DNA of 64,000 bases from Haloferula sp. BvORR071 (GCF_000739615.1 NZ_BATP01000030.1:186001-250000); one strand, 5' to 3'. Counted from the first letter of the stretch, positions 18,500 to 27,828 are shown. The notes: generated by a model from the sequence alone, not told the origin. Made by a program: numbers and translations.

Positions 18500-18605
18500 A
18501 GGCTTCGGTCGCGAGGCGTTCCCTAGCGCCTCAACCCCGCTTCCTTCCGCAACTCCCGTAATTTCGAGCCTGCAAAACCATCGAGTTGCCGTCAGTATCC
18601 ACACC

Positions 18606-21278
18606 ATGCGCATCCTGGCATCCGCCTTTCTCGCTTCATCCCTCTGCGCCTCCGCTGCCGAACCAATCTGGATCGAGGGCGAGGCCGCGACCGAATCCAA
18701 GGTCGCGAAGCACCCGTGGTATCACGGCGAGGTGAAGAAGGACGAGCTCTCCGGCGGGGACTTCATCTCGCACTTCTCCAAGGAGTATCCGGGCACCGCC
18801 AGCTATGACTTCGAGGCTGCGGAAGCCGGCGACTACGATTTCTGGGTCCGCGCGAATCCGGTCCAGAGCCAGCTCTCCTATCAGCTCGACGGCGGCGCTT
18901 CCCAGGCGATCGACATGTCGAAGCGCCAGACCGGCAACGTGAACATCGCCAGCAACGACAAGCCGGACCTGCGCTTCGTGGCCTGGGCGCAGGTGGGCAC
19001 GCTGAAGCTGAGCAAGGGCAAGCACCGTGTCTCCTTCCGCTTCGACAGCCCGAACGAGAACCATGGCAGCCTCGATTGCTTCGTGCTCGCGTCGGCTGCC
19101 GCGGCCTTCGTGCCGATGGGCATCCTCAAGCCCGCGGAGATCGCGGCGCAGCGCGACAAGCTGGCGAAGGAGAACGAGGGCTGGGTACCGTGGATGCCGC
19201 CGAAGGATTCCTTCAAGGATGCGCTGTTAGATCTACGATCGCTGAATGAGAAGTTCGCGGGCGAGAAGGGTGGGATCGGCACCAAGGGCGCTGACTTCGT
19301 TTACAAGAGCACGGGCGAGAAGGTCCGCTTCTGGGCGGTCAATGGCCCGCCACCGGAGCTTCAGGGCGAGGACCTGGCCGAGTGCGCGCGGATGCTGGCG
19401 AAGCACGGCGTGAACCTGGTCCGCATTCATGGCGCGGTCTTCGATGGCAAGACCGGCACGCTCGACCCCAAGAAGATCGACCACATCCGCGAGGTAGTGG
19501 CCGCGATGAAGAAGGAGGGCATCTACTCGCACCTCTCGATCTACTTCCCGCTGTGGATGACACCCGAGGCTGGACCCGGCTGGCGCGAGGGCTACGACGG
19601 CAAGTCGCATCCCTTCGCCCTGCTCTACTTCGAGCCGGAGTTCCAAAAGCTCTACCGCTCGTGGATGGAAGCGCTGCTCACCAAGCCCGGCAGCGATGGC
19701 AAGAAGCTCGCCGATGAGCCCGCAGTGATGAACGTGGAACTCATCAACGAGGACTCCTTCTTTTTCTGGACCTTCGACGAGAAGAACATCCCCGCGCCGC
19801 AGCTCCGGAAGCTGGAGGCGCTCTTCGCGAAGTGGGCTGCCAAAAAATACGGCTCCACGGAGAAGGCGCTGGAAGCATGGAAGCTCCCCCACCCGCACGA
19901 TGCTTCGGACCGCCTTGGCTTCCGCCCGCTCTACCAGATCTTCACCGACAAGAAGCTCCGCGATCAGGACACCGCGGCCTTCCTGCTAGAGACGCAGTCG
20001 CATTTCTACGGTGATACCGCGAAGTTCCTGCATGGGCTCGGCTACAAGGGCATGGTCACCGCCTCGAACTGGACGACGGCCAACAACGACATTCTCGGGC
20101 CGCTAGAGAAATACAGCTACATGCCCGGCGACTTCATCGACCGCCACGGCTATTTTTCCTGCCTGCACAAGGGCGAGGCCGCCGAGTGGTCGATCCGCGA
20201 GGGGCATACCTACCGCGACCGCAGTGCGCTGCGCTTCGAGCCGGAGGAGGCCAATCGCCGCCTCGATTTCTCGAACCCGGCGGCCGACCCGATGTTCAAC
20301 AACCGGCCCTCGATGATCTCCGAGACGACCTGGAACCGGCCAAACCGCTATCGTGGCGAGGCCCCGCTCTTTTACGCGGCGTACGGGGCCCTGCAGGGCA
20401 GCGATGCGGTGGTTCACTTCGCGCTCGATTCGAAGGATTGGTCGGTGAAGCCCGGCTACTTCATGCAGCCCTGGACCCTGATGTCGCCCACCCAGATGGG
20501 GCAATTCCCCGCCGCCGCCGCGATCTTCCGCCTCGGCTTGGTGCGAGAGGGGGAGGTGTTGGCGGATGTCTCGCTGTCGATGGATGACGCTTTCGCCCTG
20601 AAAGGCAGCCCTCTTGCCCCGGCGGCGAATCTCGACGCCCTGCGCCAGGCCGATACGCCCGGCAGCAAACGCAGCAGCGGGGGTGGCTCAATCGATCCGC
20701 TGATCCACTATGCGGGCCGTACTTCGGTGCGGATCGGTGATGCCTCATCCCCACCGCTCAAGCTCGGGGATATCAACAGCTACATCGACCGCGCCAACAA
20801 ACAGGTCCGCGCCACCAACGGCGACACCCTGCTCGACTACGGCGCGGGTCTGCTGACCCTGCGCGCGCCTGCTGCCCAGGGTGCCATCGGCAATCTCAGC
20901 GAGGCCGGCACCATCACCCTCCCCAATCTCGAAATCCAATCATTCATGGAACTCGGCGAGATCGTTGCCGTGGCCCTGGATGGCAAACCTCTCGCCACCT
21001 CCAACAAGATCCTCCTGCAGGTCATGAGCGAGGAGAAGGCCAGCGGCTTTGCCACCACCGAAGCGGCGGGCGGGATCCACAAGATCACCAACATCGGCAG
21101 CGATCCCTGGCTGGTGAAGAAGTTCGAAGGCGAAGTGCGACTGAAGCGTCCCGATGCCGCGAAGCTGAAGGTCACGGCCCTGGATGCAAACGGCCAGAGC
21201 GTCGCCGCCGCCGGCAATGCGAACCGCATCACCCTACGGCCGGATACTGCCTACTATCTGATCGGCCCTGCGTCCTGA
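18606..21278 (+). CDS. Secreted clan GH-A-type glycoside hydrolase
   Basis: Exported 890-residue protein likely to act on polysaccharide. A signal peptide (MRILASAFLASSLCASAAEP) is followed by a beta-rich carbohydrate-binding-like module (about 20-165). A TIM-barrel-like region (about 215-600) shows GVNLVRIHGAVFDG and the candidate acid/base Glu382 after Asn381 in NVELINEDSFFFW. The candidate nucleophile is Glu573 in MISETTWNRP. Beta-rich C-terminal modules follow. I cannot place it in a numbered GH family; GH5-like enzymes or agarases are possible. The upstream gap holds the transposase flank, so it probably has its own promoter. Confidence 0.7.
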   Translation: MRILASAFLASSLCASAAEPIWIEGEAATESKVAKHPWYHGEVKKDELSGGDFISHFSKEYPGTASYDFEAAEAGDYDFWVRANPVQSQLSYQLDGGASQAIDMSKRQTGNVNIASNDKPDLRFVAWAQVGTLKLSKGKHRVSFRFDSPNENHGSLDCFVLASAAAAFVPMGILKPAEIAAQRDKLAKENEGWVPWMPPKDSFKDALLDLRSLNEKFAGEKGGIGTKGADFVYKSTGEKVRFWAVNGPPPELQGEDLAECARMLAKHGVNLVRIHGAVFDGKTGTLDPKKIDHIREVVAAMKKEGIYSHLSIYFPLWMTPEAGPGWREGYDGKSHPFALLYFEPEFQKLYRSWMEALLTKPGSDGKKLADEPAVMNVELINEDSFFFWTFDEKNIPAPQLRKLEALFAKWAAKKYGSTEKALEAWKLPHPHDASDRLGFRPLYQIFTDKKLRDQDTAAFLLETQSHFYGDTAKFLHGLGYKGMVTASNWTTANNDILGPLEKYSYMPGDFIDRHGYFSCLHKGEAAEWSIREGHTYRDRSALRFEPEEANRRLDFSNPAADPMFNNRPSMISETTWNRPNRYRGEAPLFYAAYGALQGSDAVVHFALDSKDWSVKPGYFMQPWTLMSPTQMGQFPAAAAIFRLGLVREGEVLADVSLSMDDAFALKGSPLAPAANLDALRQADTPGSKRSSGGGSIDPLIHYAGRTSVRIGDASSPPLKLGDINSYIDRANKQVRATNGDTLLDYGAGLLTLRAPAAQGAIGNLSEAGTITLPNLEIQSFMELGEIVAVALDGKPLATSNKILLQVMSEEKASGFATTEAAGGIHKITNIGSDPWLVKKFEGEVRLKRPDAAKLKVTALDANGQSVAAAGNANRITLRPDTAYYLIGPAS

Positions 21279-21331
21279 GGGCTCACGATATTCCGCATTG
21301 GCCCCGCGCCATCCCGCGCTATTTATCCCCC

Positions 21332-21856
21332 ATGAACATCGTCCTCGGCATCACCGGCTCGATCGCCGCCTACAAGGCGGCCGACATCGCCTCGCAGCTG
21401 GTCAAGGCCGGCCACGAGGTCCATGCCGTGATGACCAAGGCCGCCACCGAGTTCATCACCCCGCTCACCTTGCAGGTCCTCACCCGCCAGCCGGTGCTGG
21501 TCACGCTGGAGGACGAGAAGCAGAGCTGGAAGCCCGGCCACATCGAGCTGGCTGACAATGCGAATCTCTTCCTCGTCGCCCCGGCCAGCGCCGACGTGAT
21601 CGGAAATTTCGCCAATGGCCTTGCGCCGGATCCGCTGTCCTCGATCTACCTCGCCCTGCCCCGCAGCACCCGCGTGCTGATCGCGCCGGCGATGAATGGC
21701 AAGATGTGGCTGCACCCGGCAGTGCAGCGGAATGTGGCGAAGCTGATAGAAGACGGCTGCCACTTCATCGACCCCGCGACGGGTGACCTCGCCTGCGGCT
21801 ATCAAGGCGTGGGCCGCATGGCCGCAGTGGAGGATATCCTGACGGCAATCGCTTGA
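21332..21856 (+). CDS. coaC: Flavoprotein, CoaC-type phosphopantothenoylcysteine decarboxylase
   Basis: Decarboxylates phosphopantothenoylcysteine during coenzyme A synthesis using FMN. The 174 residues cover only the CoaC half of the usual bifunctional CoaBC. Key residues are present: N-terminal GITGSIAAYKAADIAS, the active His70 in KPGHIELA, PAMNGKMW at 119-126 and Cys155 in LACGYQGVGRM. No CoaB synthetase domain follows, so it must be encoded elsewhere. A related flavin decarboxylase of another pathway is an alternative. It starts 53 bases after the glycosidase gene. Confidence 0.85.
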   Translation: MNIVLGITGSIAAYKAADIASQLVKAGHEVHAVMTKAATEFITPLTLQVLTRQPVLVTLEDEKQSWKPGHIELADNANLFLVAPASADVIGNFANGLAPDPLSSIYLALPRSTRVLIAPAMNGKMWLHPAVQRNVAKLIEDGCHFIDPATGDLACGYQGVGRMAAVEDILTAIA

Positions 21857-22102
21857 TTCCCAATCGGCGGAGAGGAGCCCCCTTGCGCGGCGGGGATTCC
21901 GCGATATTTTGGGTGATTGGAGGGCAGCTTTCCCCTCCCCGATACAGGCGTTCCTTGGTCTGGCTGCCCGCCAGGGGACGCCTCATTTATCATACAGGTC
22001 CGGGATCTTGCGTAGAACCTTGAGGCTGACGTTTGAAGGACTAGCCAACTGTTCTAATTTTTGGCAGGTTGGCGATGTTTCAAAAACCCCAATCCTTCCC
22101 TA

Positions 22103-23617
22103 ATGATCGAAAACGTAATCGTTCTCGGTGCCGGCAGTGCTGGCCTGATTGCAGCCCTTTCCCTGAAGCGCAAGATCCCGCAGTTGCGGGTCCGCGTCGT
22201 CCGCAGCCCCGATATTGGCGTCATCGGTGTGGGCGAAGGAACCACCCCGAATTTCCCGCGCCACATCTTCGACTACCTGGGCATTCCCCGGAAGCGCTTC
22301 TATGAGCTGGCCGAGCCGACCTGGAAGCTGGGCATCCGCTTCCTGTGGGGTGAGCGCGGGCGCTTCGACTACACCTTCGCGCCGCAGCTCGACTCCCACT
22401 GGTCCGACCTGCCGCGCCCGAATGGCTACTACTGCGACGACGACTTCGCGAATGTGGACATCACCTCCGCGCTGATGCGCGAGGGCAAGGTCTTCCAGCG
22501 CCAGGCGAATGGCGCGCCGGATGTGCAGCCCTGGCACGCCTTCCACGTGGAGAACAAGCTCTTCGTGGACATGCTCGAGACCATCGCGCGTGAGGCCGGG
22601 GTGCAGATCGTGGACGGACGCGTGATCGGTTCCGACCGCGGCGACAAGGGCATTACCGCGATCCATTTGGAAGACGGGCAGCGCCTGGAGGCGGACTTCT
22701 TCATCGATGCCAGCGGTTTCCGCAGCGAGCTGCTAGGCAAGGCTTTCAACGAGCCCTTCAACGACTTCGGGAATACCCTCTTCTGTGACCGCGCTGTAAT
22801 CGGCGGCTGGGATCGCACCAATGAGCCGATCCTGCCCTACACCACCGCCGAGCAGATGGACGCGGGCTGGGCCTGGCAGATCGAGCACGAGCGCCACATC
22901 AACCGTGGCTATGTCTTCAGCTCGCAGTTCCTCACCGATGACCAGGCGGCGGAGGAGTTCAAGCGCAAGAACCCGAAGGCCCCGGAAGCGCCGCGGGTGG
23001 TGAAATTCCGCAGCGGCGCCTACAAGCGCATGTGGGTGGACAACGTGGTGGCCATCGGCAATGCCGGTGGCTTCGTCGAGCCGCTCGAGGCCACCGCGCT
23101 GATGATCGTCTGCTCGCACTGCCAGACTCTGGTGGACTTCTTGCTGCACTCGGAGCTCAGTCCCACCGATTCCTTCCGCGATCTCTACAACGAGCTCACC
23201 GACCGGACCTGGGGTGACATCCGGGACTTCCTGGGCCTGCACTACAAGGGCAACACCGCGATGGACACACCCTTCTGGCAGCACTGCCGCGCGGATACAG
23301 ACCTCTCGGGGATCCAGGGGCTCATCGACTTCTACGAGGAGAACGGTCCCACCGGCTTCTGCCGCTACCGGATCCCAAGCACGCAAAACGACTTCGGCAT
23401 CGAGGGCTACTTCGTCATGCTCGTCGGCAACCGCTGGCCGTACAAGAAGCGCCACAAGGCTGGCGCCGGTGAGAAGGCCACCTGGGAGAAGCACCGCTCC
23501 GGGAACATCGCGATGGCCAAGCGCGGCATCGATGTGCGCGAGGCGCTTTCCTACGTCCGCCACCCCGGCTGGCAGTGGAATGCCGACGTGCCGCAACGGC
23601 AGCTGGCGGGGGTCTAA
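22103..23617 (+). CDS. FAD-dependent tryptophan halogenase-family protein
   Basis: Flavin-dependent monooxygenase-fold protein of 504 residues, close to the usual family length. The FAD-binding GAGSAG is at residues 9-14 in VIVLGAGSAGLIAAL. The halogenase-like signatures are GVGEGTTPNFP, TWKLGIRF (position of the catalytic Lys) and GWAWQIEHERHINRGYVFSS, where canonical enzymes have WxWxIP; here E replaces P after I. The departure makes chlorination or bromination uncertain. The start at ATG 22103 removes 14 upstream codons that do not fit the family. No natural-product cluster surrounds it. The stop codon lies inside an octamer that recurs through the window. Confidence 0.75.
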   Translation: MIENVIVLGAGSAGLIAALSLKRKIPQLRVRVVRSPDIGVIGVGEGTTPNFPRHIFDYLGIPRKRFYELAEPTWKLGIRFLWGERGRFDYTFAPQLDSHWSDLPRPNGYYCDDDFANVDITSALMREGKVFQRQANGAPDVQPWHAFHVENKLFVDMLETIAREAGVQIVDGRVIGSDRGDKGITAIHLEDGQRLEADFFIDASGFRSELLGKAFNEPFNDFGNTLFCDRAVIGGWDRTNEPILPYTTAEQMDAGWAWQIEHERHINRGYVFSSQFLTDDQAAEEFKRKNPKAPEAPRVVKFRSGAYKRMWVDNVVAIGNAGGFVEPLEATALMIVCSHCQTLVDFLLHSELSPTDSFRDLYNELTDRTWGDIRDFLGLHYKGNTAMDTPFWQHCRADTDLSGIQGLIDFYEENGPTGFCRYRIPSTQNDFGIEGYFVMLVGNRWPYKKRHKAGAGEKATWEKHRSGNIAMAKRGIDVREALSYVRHPGWQWNADVPQRQLAGV

Positions 23618-23624
23618 CAGCAGC

Positions 23625-23679
23625 GCCGTTCCGTCTTTCAAGCCCAGGGTTGGCCGCAAGGCCTACCCTGGGTTTTTTT
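23625..23679 (+). terminator. Terminator after the halogenase gene, derived from a REP-like unit
   Basis: CCCAGGGT (23643-23650) pairs with ACCCTGGG (23665-23672), with an inner GGCC stem and GCAA tetraloop, followed by seven T. Bases 23625-23656 resemble the left end of the RAYT element, for example gccgttcc followed by agccca-ggttgg. It also ends the convergent region before the response regulator. Confidence 0.8.
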
Positions 23680-23686
23680 GCATCAA

Positions 23687-24313
23687 CTATGCCCTCCCGC
23701 TCAGCACCTCCACGGCCTTGAGGCAAGCCGCTGTCCGCGTCTCCACTTCCAGCTTGGAGAAGATCTCCAGCACGTGCTTCTTCACGGTCGCCTCGCTGAT
23801 GCCGAGGATGATCGCGATCTCGCCATTGGTCTTGCCTTGCGACAGCCACAGCAGCGTCTCCGCCACTCGCGGAGTCAGGTGAAAATCTTCCTCCAGCTTC
23901 TTCGGCGTGCTGAAGTCCGGCTTGAACTCCGGCACCGCCGCTTGCCGCGCGCGCTCCAGCCGGGTCTTGATCGCAGACAGCAGGTCGGTCTTCGCCACCG
24001 GCTTGGTGAGATAGTCATCGGCACCCAGATTCATCCCCGAGCGGATGTCCGGCTTCTCGCCCTTCGCGGTCAGGAAGATGAAGGGCGTTGCCTCCGTCGC
24101 TGGCAGCGAGCGTACTTCCTTCAGCACGCCATAGCCATCCAGCTCCGGCATCATCACATCGCAGAGGATGATGTCCGGCGTCTGGCTCTTCAGCATCTCG
24201 ATCCCGACCTGGCCGTTTTCCGCGGTCAGCGTGTTGTATTGCTCGAGGCGCAGGATCGTCGCCAGATTGCGGCGCATCTCGGGCTCGTCTTCAATGATCA
24301 GGATCGTCTTCAT
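23687..24313 (-). CDS. Two-component response regulator, REC plus LuxR-type HTH
   Basis: DNA-binding regulator of 208 residues. The receiver domain has the acidic pair in IIEDEPE, phosphoacceptor Asp52 in LCDVMMPELDG, Thr82 and Lys104. The C-terminal LuxR-type HTH (about 145-205) has FHLTPRVAETLLWLSQGKTNGEI and ATVKKHVLEIFSKL. Its start codon overlaps the stop of the upstream histidine kinase (ATGA at 24310-24313), so the two are translationally coupled and very likely a cognate pair. Target genes are unknown. Confidence 0.93.
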   Translation of the reverse strand: MKTILIIEDEPEMRRNLATILRLEQYNTLTAENGQVGIEMLKSQTPDIILCDVMMPELDGYGVLKEVRSLPATEATPFIFLTAKGEKPDIRSGMNLGADDYLTKPVAKTDLLSAIKTRLERARQAAVPEFKPDFSTPKKLEEDFHLTPRVAETLLWLSQGKTNGEIAIILGISEATVKKHVLEIFSKLEVETRTAACLKAVEVLSGRA

Positions 24314-27039
24314 GTTGGCTTGATTGAAAGTGGGATGGCGACCTCCACCGCGGTGCCCGCGCCGACGTGGCTTTCGACATCGATGGTGCCGCCGTGGAGC
24401 TCGACGCTTTGCTTCACGATGACCAAGCCCAGGCCGGTACCCGGGCGCTGCCCGACATTCGAGCCGCGCTGGAAGGCGTCGAACAGCCGCTCCCGGTCCT
24501 CCGCCGGGATGCCGATGCCGCGGTCGCGGATGTGGAAGCGCAGTTCCTTCTCGGTGCCGATCGCCTGGAAGACGACGGCCTCGCCTTCCTCCGAGTACTT
24601 CACCGCATTGCTCAGCAAGTTGATCAGGATGTGCCGCAGCAGGTGCTCGTCCGCCTGGATCTCATCCGGCAGCCCGGCAGTGAAGAAGCGGATCCGGCAA
24701 CGCGCGGAGCTGGTGGAATTCACCTCATCCACGATCCGCCGGCACAGCGCCGCCGCATCCAAGCGCCCGGCGCGGAAGACCATGCGCCCGGCATCCAGGC
24801 GGCCGAGCAGCAGGACGTCTTCCATCAGTCCCGCCATGCGGCGCGAGTTCTTGATGATGGATTGGAGCTGCTCCTGGCGCTCCGCGGCATCCAGCCGCTC
24901 CAGATAGTCCGCGAGGATTTCCGCGGACGACTGGATGATCCCCAGCGGCGTGCGGAACTCGTGGGAGACCATCGAGACGAAGTTGTTCTTGAGCTGGTTC
25001 AGCTCGCGTTCGCGCTCCAGCGCCCGCTTCAGCTCCATCTCCGCTCGCTTGCGTTCGGAGATGTCAGTCACCACTGCTTGGATCAGGCCGTTCCGGCCGC
25101 CTTCGATGCAGGTGAGGGTCACCTCCATCATCACCTCGTGGCCATCGCGATGGAGTTGCGCCCATTCGAAGCGGGTGGTGCCGTGCTCCATGCATTCTTC
25201 CAAGCGCCGCTGGGCCGCCAGTGCCGAGGGCTGGCCGTCCGGCTGGAACTCCGGCGCGAAGTCCTTCGGGTGCATGCCCACGAGTTGTTCCGGCTCCAGG
25301 CCAAAGATCCGCGCCGCCGCCGGGTTCACCGCGGAGAAGAGCTGGTTCTCGTGGAGCATCACCCCCTGCGCGGAGGTCTCGAACAAGGCGCGGAACTTGC
25401 GCTCTGATTCCTTCAAGGCCAGCTCGGCCCGCGTTCGCTCGGTGGTATCCACCGCGATACCCCACAACTGGTCCTCGCCGTCCGGCGAGCGGATCAGCAT
25501 TCCGCTCAAGTTGATCGGCACCAGATGACCGTCGCGGTGAATGTATTCCTTCTCGAAGGGGCCAAAGGTCCCGTGCGCCCTCACGATTTCCAGGATCTTG
25601 GCCTCCTGCTCCTCGTACTTGCGCGGGGTCACATCCCAATAGGTCAGATCGTAGATTTCCTCGGCCGTGTAGCCGATCATGTCGGCGAAGGATTGGTTCA
25701 CCTGGAGGAACTTCCCGTCCCAGCTCACGCGCGCCATGCCCAGCGGCGAGAACTCGAAGAGCGCCTTGAACTTCTCCTCGGAATCCCGCAATGCCCGCTC
25801 CGCCTTTTTCCGAGCACTGATGTCTTGGGCGATCCCCCAGATCTGCACCTCGCCGGTGGAGGAGATCACCCGCATGCCGTGCAGCAGTACCGGCACGGCG
25901 CTACCGTCCTTGCAGATGTATTCCTTGTCGAAGGGGCCGAAGCGCCCGGTGCCCTGCAGCTTGTCGAAGAAGGTCCGCTCGCCGGGGAAGTGCTTCACCC
26001 GGTTGATGTCCCAGTAGTTCATCTCCAGCAGCTCGTCGTGCGTGTAGCCGAGCATCTCGGCAAAGGCCGAGTTGGTTTCCTGGAAGTGCCCGTGCTCATC
26101 CACCAGCGCGATCCCCAGCGGCGAGAACTCGAAGAGCCGCTTGAACCGCTCCTCGGAAATCCGCAGCTCCGCGGTGCGTTCGGCGATGATCCGCTCCTGC
26201 GACTGGGTCATCTCCCGGACTTCCGCTTCCGCATCGATGCGTGCGGTGTCGTCGCGGTGGATGCAGACCACCTCGATCAGCTTGCCGCGTAAATCGAGCA
26301 CCGGAAACATCGTCGAGCCGATCCAGCGCAGACCGCGGGCCCGTTGCTCCGGGCTGGCCCGCAGCTCGAAGGGCAGCGGCGGGATAGTCACCACCTCGCC
26401 TTGGAAAGCCCGCTCGATCAAGGGCAGCACGCCAGCCATGGCAAGCTGCTCATCCTTGCGGATGCTGTGTCCCTTCAGGTCCTCCAAGGTGAGCTGGAAG
26501 AGTTCTCCGTAGGCCTTGTTCACCTGTAGCGTGGAGCCGTCCGGCGCGAAGACCTGCATGCTCACCGGGCTCTGCTCGAAGGCCCGCAGCCAGCGGCTGC
26601 CGGAGAGCCGCAGCTCGTCCTCGGTGCGCTTGTGCTCCGCGATGTCCCGGGCCGTGGCGAGGATCAGGGTCCGGCCTTCCGCGGGGATGGCAGTCGCCAC
26701 CACGTCGTGATAGGTCACCGAGCCGCCCGGCGCGAGCACTTGCCACTCGAAGCGCTGGCTACCGGTCTCCACCGTCCGCCGGAGGACCTCCCGCATCATC
26801 TCACCGGAGCGGCGGCCGTCCGGCTGGAACTCCGGGGCGTGATCTCCCGCAAAGGCTCCGATCATCGCTTCCGGGCTGGGGTAGCCGACGGAGCGGGCCG
26901 CAGCCTCGTTCGCCACCACCACCTCGCCGGTGCTCGCATCCACCAATGCCATCGCGTCGACGCTGCGCGCGAAGGCAGTCCGGAACCACCCCGTGGTGTC
27001 CGGCTCGGCCGTCGCAGCGCTGCCTTTCTCGCTTGGCAT
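24310..27039 (-). CDS. Soluble multi-PAS sensor histidine kinase
   Basis: A 909-residue kinase without membrane segments, so it senses an intracellular signal. Five PAS domains run from about residue 20 to 665, each followed by a PAC segment ending in variants of ERKRAE. The third and fourth are near copies (FEFSPLG, GY-T-E, YWD), suggesting a recent internal duplication. The first and fifth share the segment APEFQPDG. The HisKA phosphoacceptor is His693 in SHEFRTPLG. The ATPase domain shows LINLLSNAVKYS, DRGIGIPAEDR and GTGLGLVIVKQ. It forms an overlapping operon with the LuxR-type regulator downstream. Confidence 0.93.
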   Translation of the reverse strand: MPSEKGSAATAEPDTTGWFRTAFARSVDAMALVDASTGEVVVANEAAARSVGYPSPEAMIGAFAGDHAPEFQPDGRRSGEMMREVLRRTVETGSQRFEWQVLAPGGSVTYHDVVATAIPAEGRTLILATARDIAEHKRTEDELRLSGSRWLRAFEQSPVSMQVFAPDGSTLQVNKAYGELFQLTLEDLKGHSIRKDEQLAMAGVLPLIERAFQGEVVTIPPLPFELRASPEQRARGLRWIGSTMFPVLDLRGKLIEVVCIHRDDTARIDAEAEVREMTQSQERIIAERTAELRISEERFKRLFEFSPLGIALVDEHGHFQETNSAFAEMLGYTHDELLEMNYWDINRVKHFPGERTFFDKLQGTGRFGPFDKEYICKDGSAVPVLLHGMRVISSTGEVQIWGIAQDISARKKAERALRDSEEKFKALFEFSPLGMARVSWDGKFLQVNQSFADMIGYTAEEIYDLTYWDVTPRKYEEQEAKILEIVRAHGTFGPFEKEYIHRDGHLVPINLSGMLIRSPDGEDQLWGIAVDTTERTRAELALKESERKFRALFETSAQGVMLHENQLFSAVNPAAARIFGLEPEQLVGMHPKDFAPEFQPDGQPSALAAQRRLEECMEHGTTRFEWAQLHRDGHEVMMEVTLTCIEGGRNGLIQAVVTDISERKRAEMELKRALERERELNQLKNNFVSMVSHEFRTPLGIIQSSAEILADYLERLDAAERQEQLQSIIKNSRRMAGLMEDVLLLGRLDAGRMVFRAGRLDAAALCRRIVDEVNSTSSARCRIRFFTAGLPDEIQADEHLLRHILINLLSNAVKYSEEGEAVVFQAIGTEKELRFHIRDRGIGIPAEDRERLFDAFQRGSNVGQRPGTGLGLVIVKQSVELHGGTIDVESHVGAGTAVEVAIPLSIKPT

Positions 27040-27194
27040 ACCGGTTTATGCAGGATTCCCGCGATTCTGGAAAGAGAGCGTCATTACACCTTTCGTTCCA
27101 TTTACCTTCCCGCCCCATCGGGCCAGCATTCGCCCAAGTCCCCCCGGACCTATCCCCCCTCGCAAGAAACAGAAACTAAGCGCAGGCCTCCCCT

Positions 27195-27244
27195 ATCAGC
27201 CCGTGGTCGACTCCTCCGACTCATCACGGGCTGATCGCTTTTTT
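27195..27244 (+). terminator. Terminator-like hairpin upstream of the PNPOx-family gene
   Basis: Arms atcagcccgtg (27195-27205) and cacgggctgat (27225-27235) pair over 11 bases, with an inner GTCG/CGAC, followed by cgc and six T. It lies 60 bases before the start of 27304 and on its strand. Since the gene behind it is divergent, it cannot end a plus-strand gene; a premature terminator or small RNA is possible. Confidence 0.5.
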
Positions 27245-27303
27245 GGGGGGGCAGGCAAACTTCCTTTTGACTCGGTTCCCGGCCCGGCGAGCGTGTTAGT
27301 GCC

Positions 27304-27810
27304 ATGGGAACCACTCAAAATCTTGTCGCCAACGAGGCCCTCGAAAAACTGCGCGAGCTGGTGGACGAATCTCCCACCTGCATGTTCGCCAGCAACATCG
27401 CCCAGGTCCCGCCCCACCTCTGTCCGATGCAGGTTCAGGACGTGGACGTCGAGGGCTGCCTTTGGTTCTTCAGCGGCGCGGACAGCATCCACAACGCCCA
27501 GATCCTCGTCGACTCTCGCGTGCAGCTCATCTTCTGCAACAACAGCAAGCACGAGTATCTGGCCGTCTACGGCCGGGCCGAAATCACTACTGACATCCAC
27601 AAGGTGGACGAGCTCTGGACCAACATGGTCAAAACTTGGTTCCCACAAGGTAAGGATGACCCCAACCTTACCCTGATCTGCGTTTGCCCGGAGAAAGTCC
27701 ACTACTGGGACGTGAAGGACGGCAAGCTCGTCGCCATGGCGAAGATCCTGCTCGGCGCCGTCACCGGACATCCGAAGGACATCGGGATCGAGGGGGACTT
27801 GAATCCCTGA
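27304..27810 (+). CDS. Pyridoxamine 5'-phosphate oxidase-fold flavin-binding protein (general stress protein 26-like)
   Basis: Small split-barrel protein of 168 residues likely to bind FMN or a related cofactor. The pattern fits the general stress protein 26 group: LRELVDESPTCMFASN, MQVQDVDVEGCLWFFSGADS, ALILVDSR-like VQLIFCNNSKHEYLAVYG, then WTNMVKTWFPQGKDDPNL and VHYWD. The biochemical role of this group is mostly unknown. It is preceded by a terminator-like hairpin and followed by a bidirectional terminator, so it appears to be a single-gene unit. Confidence 0.85.
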   Translation: MGTTQNLVANEALEKLRELVDESPTCMFASNIAQVPPHLCPMQVQDVDVEGCLWFFSGADSIHNAQILVDSRVQLIFCNNSKHEYLAVYGRAEITTDIHKVDELWTNMVKTWFPQGKDDPNLTLICVCPEKVHYWDVKDGKLVAMAKILLGAVTGHPKDIGIEGDLNP

Positions 27811-27828
27811 TTCCAATTGAAGAAGTTC

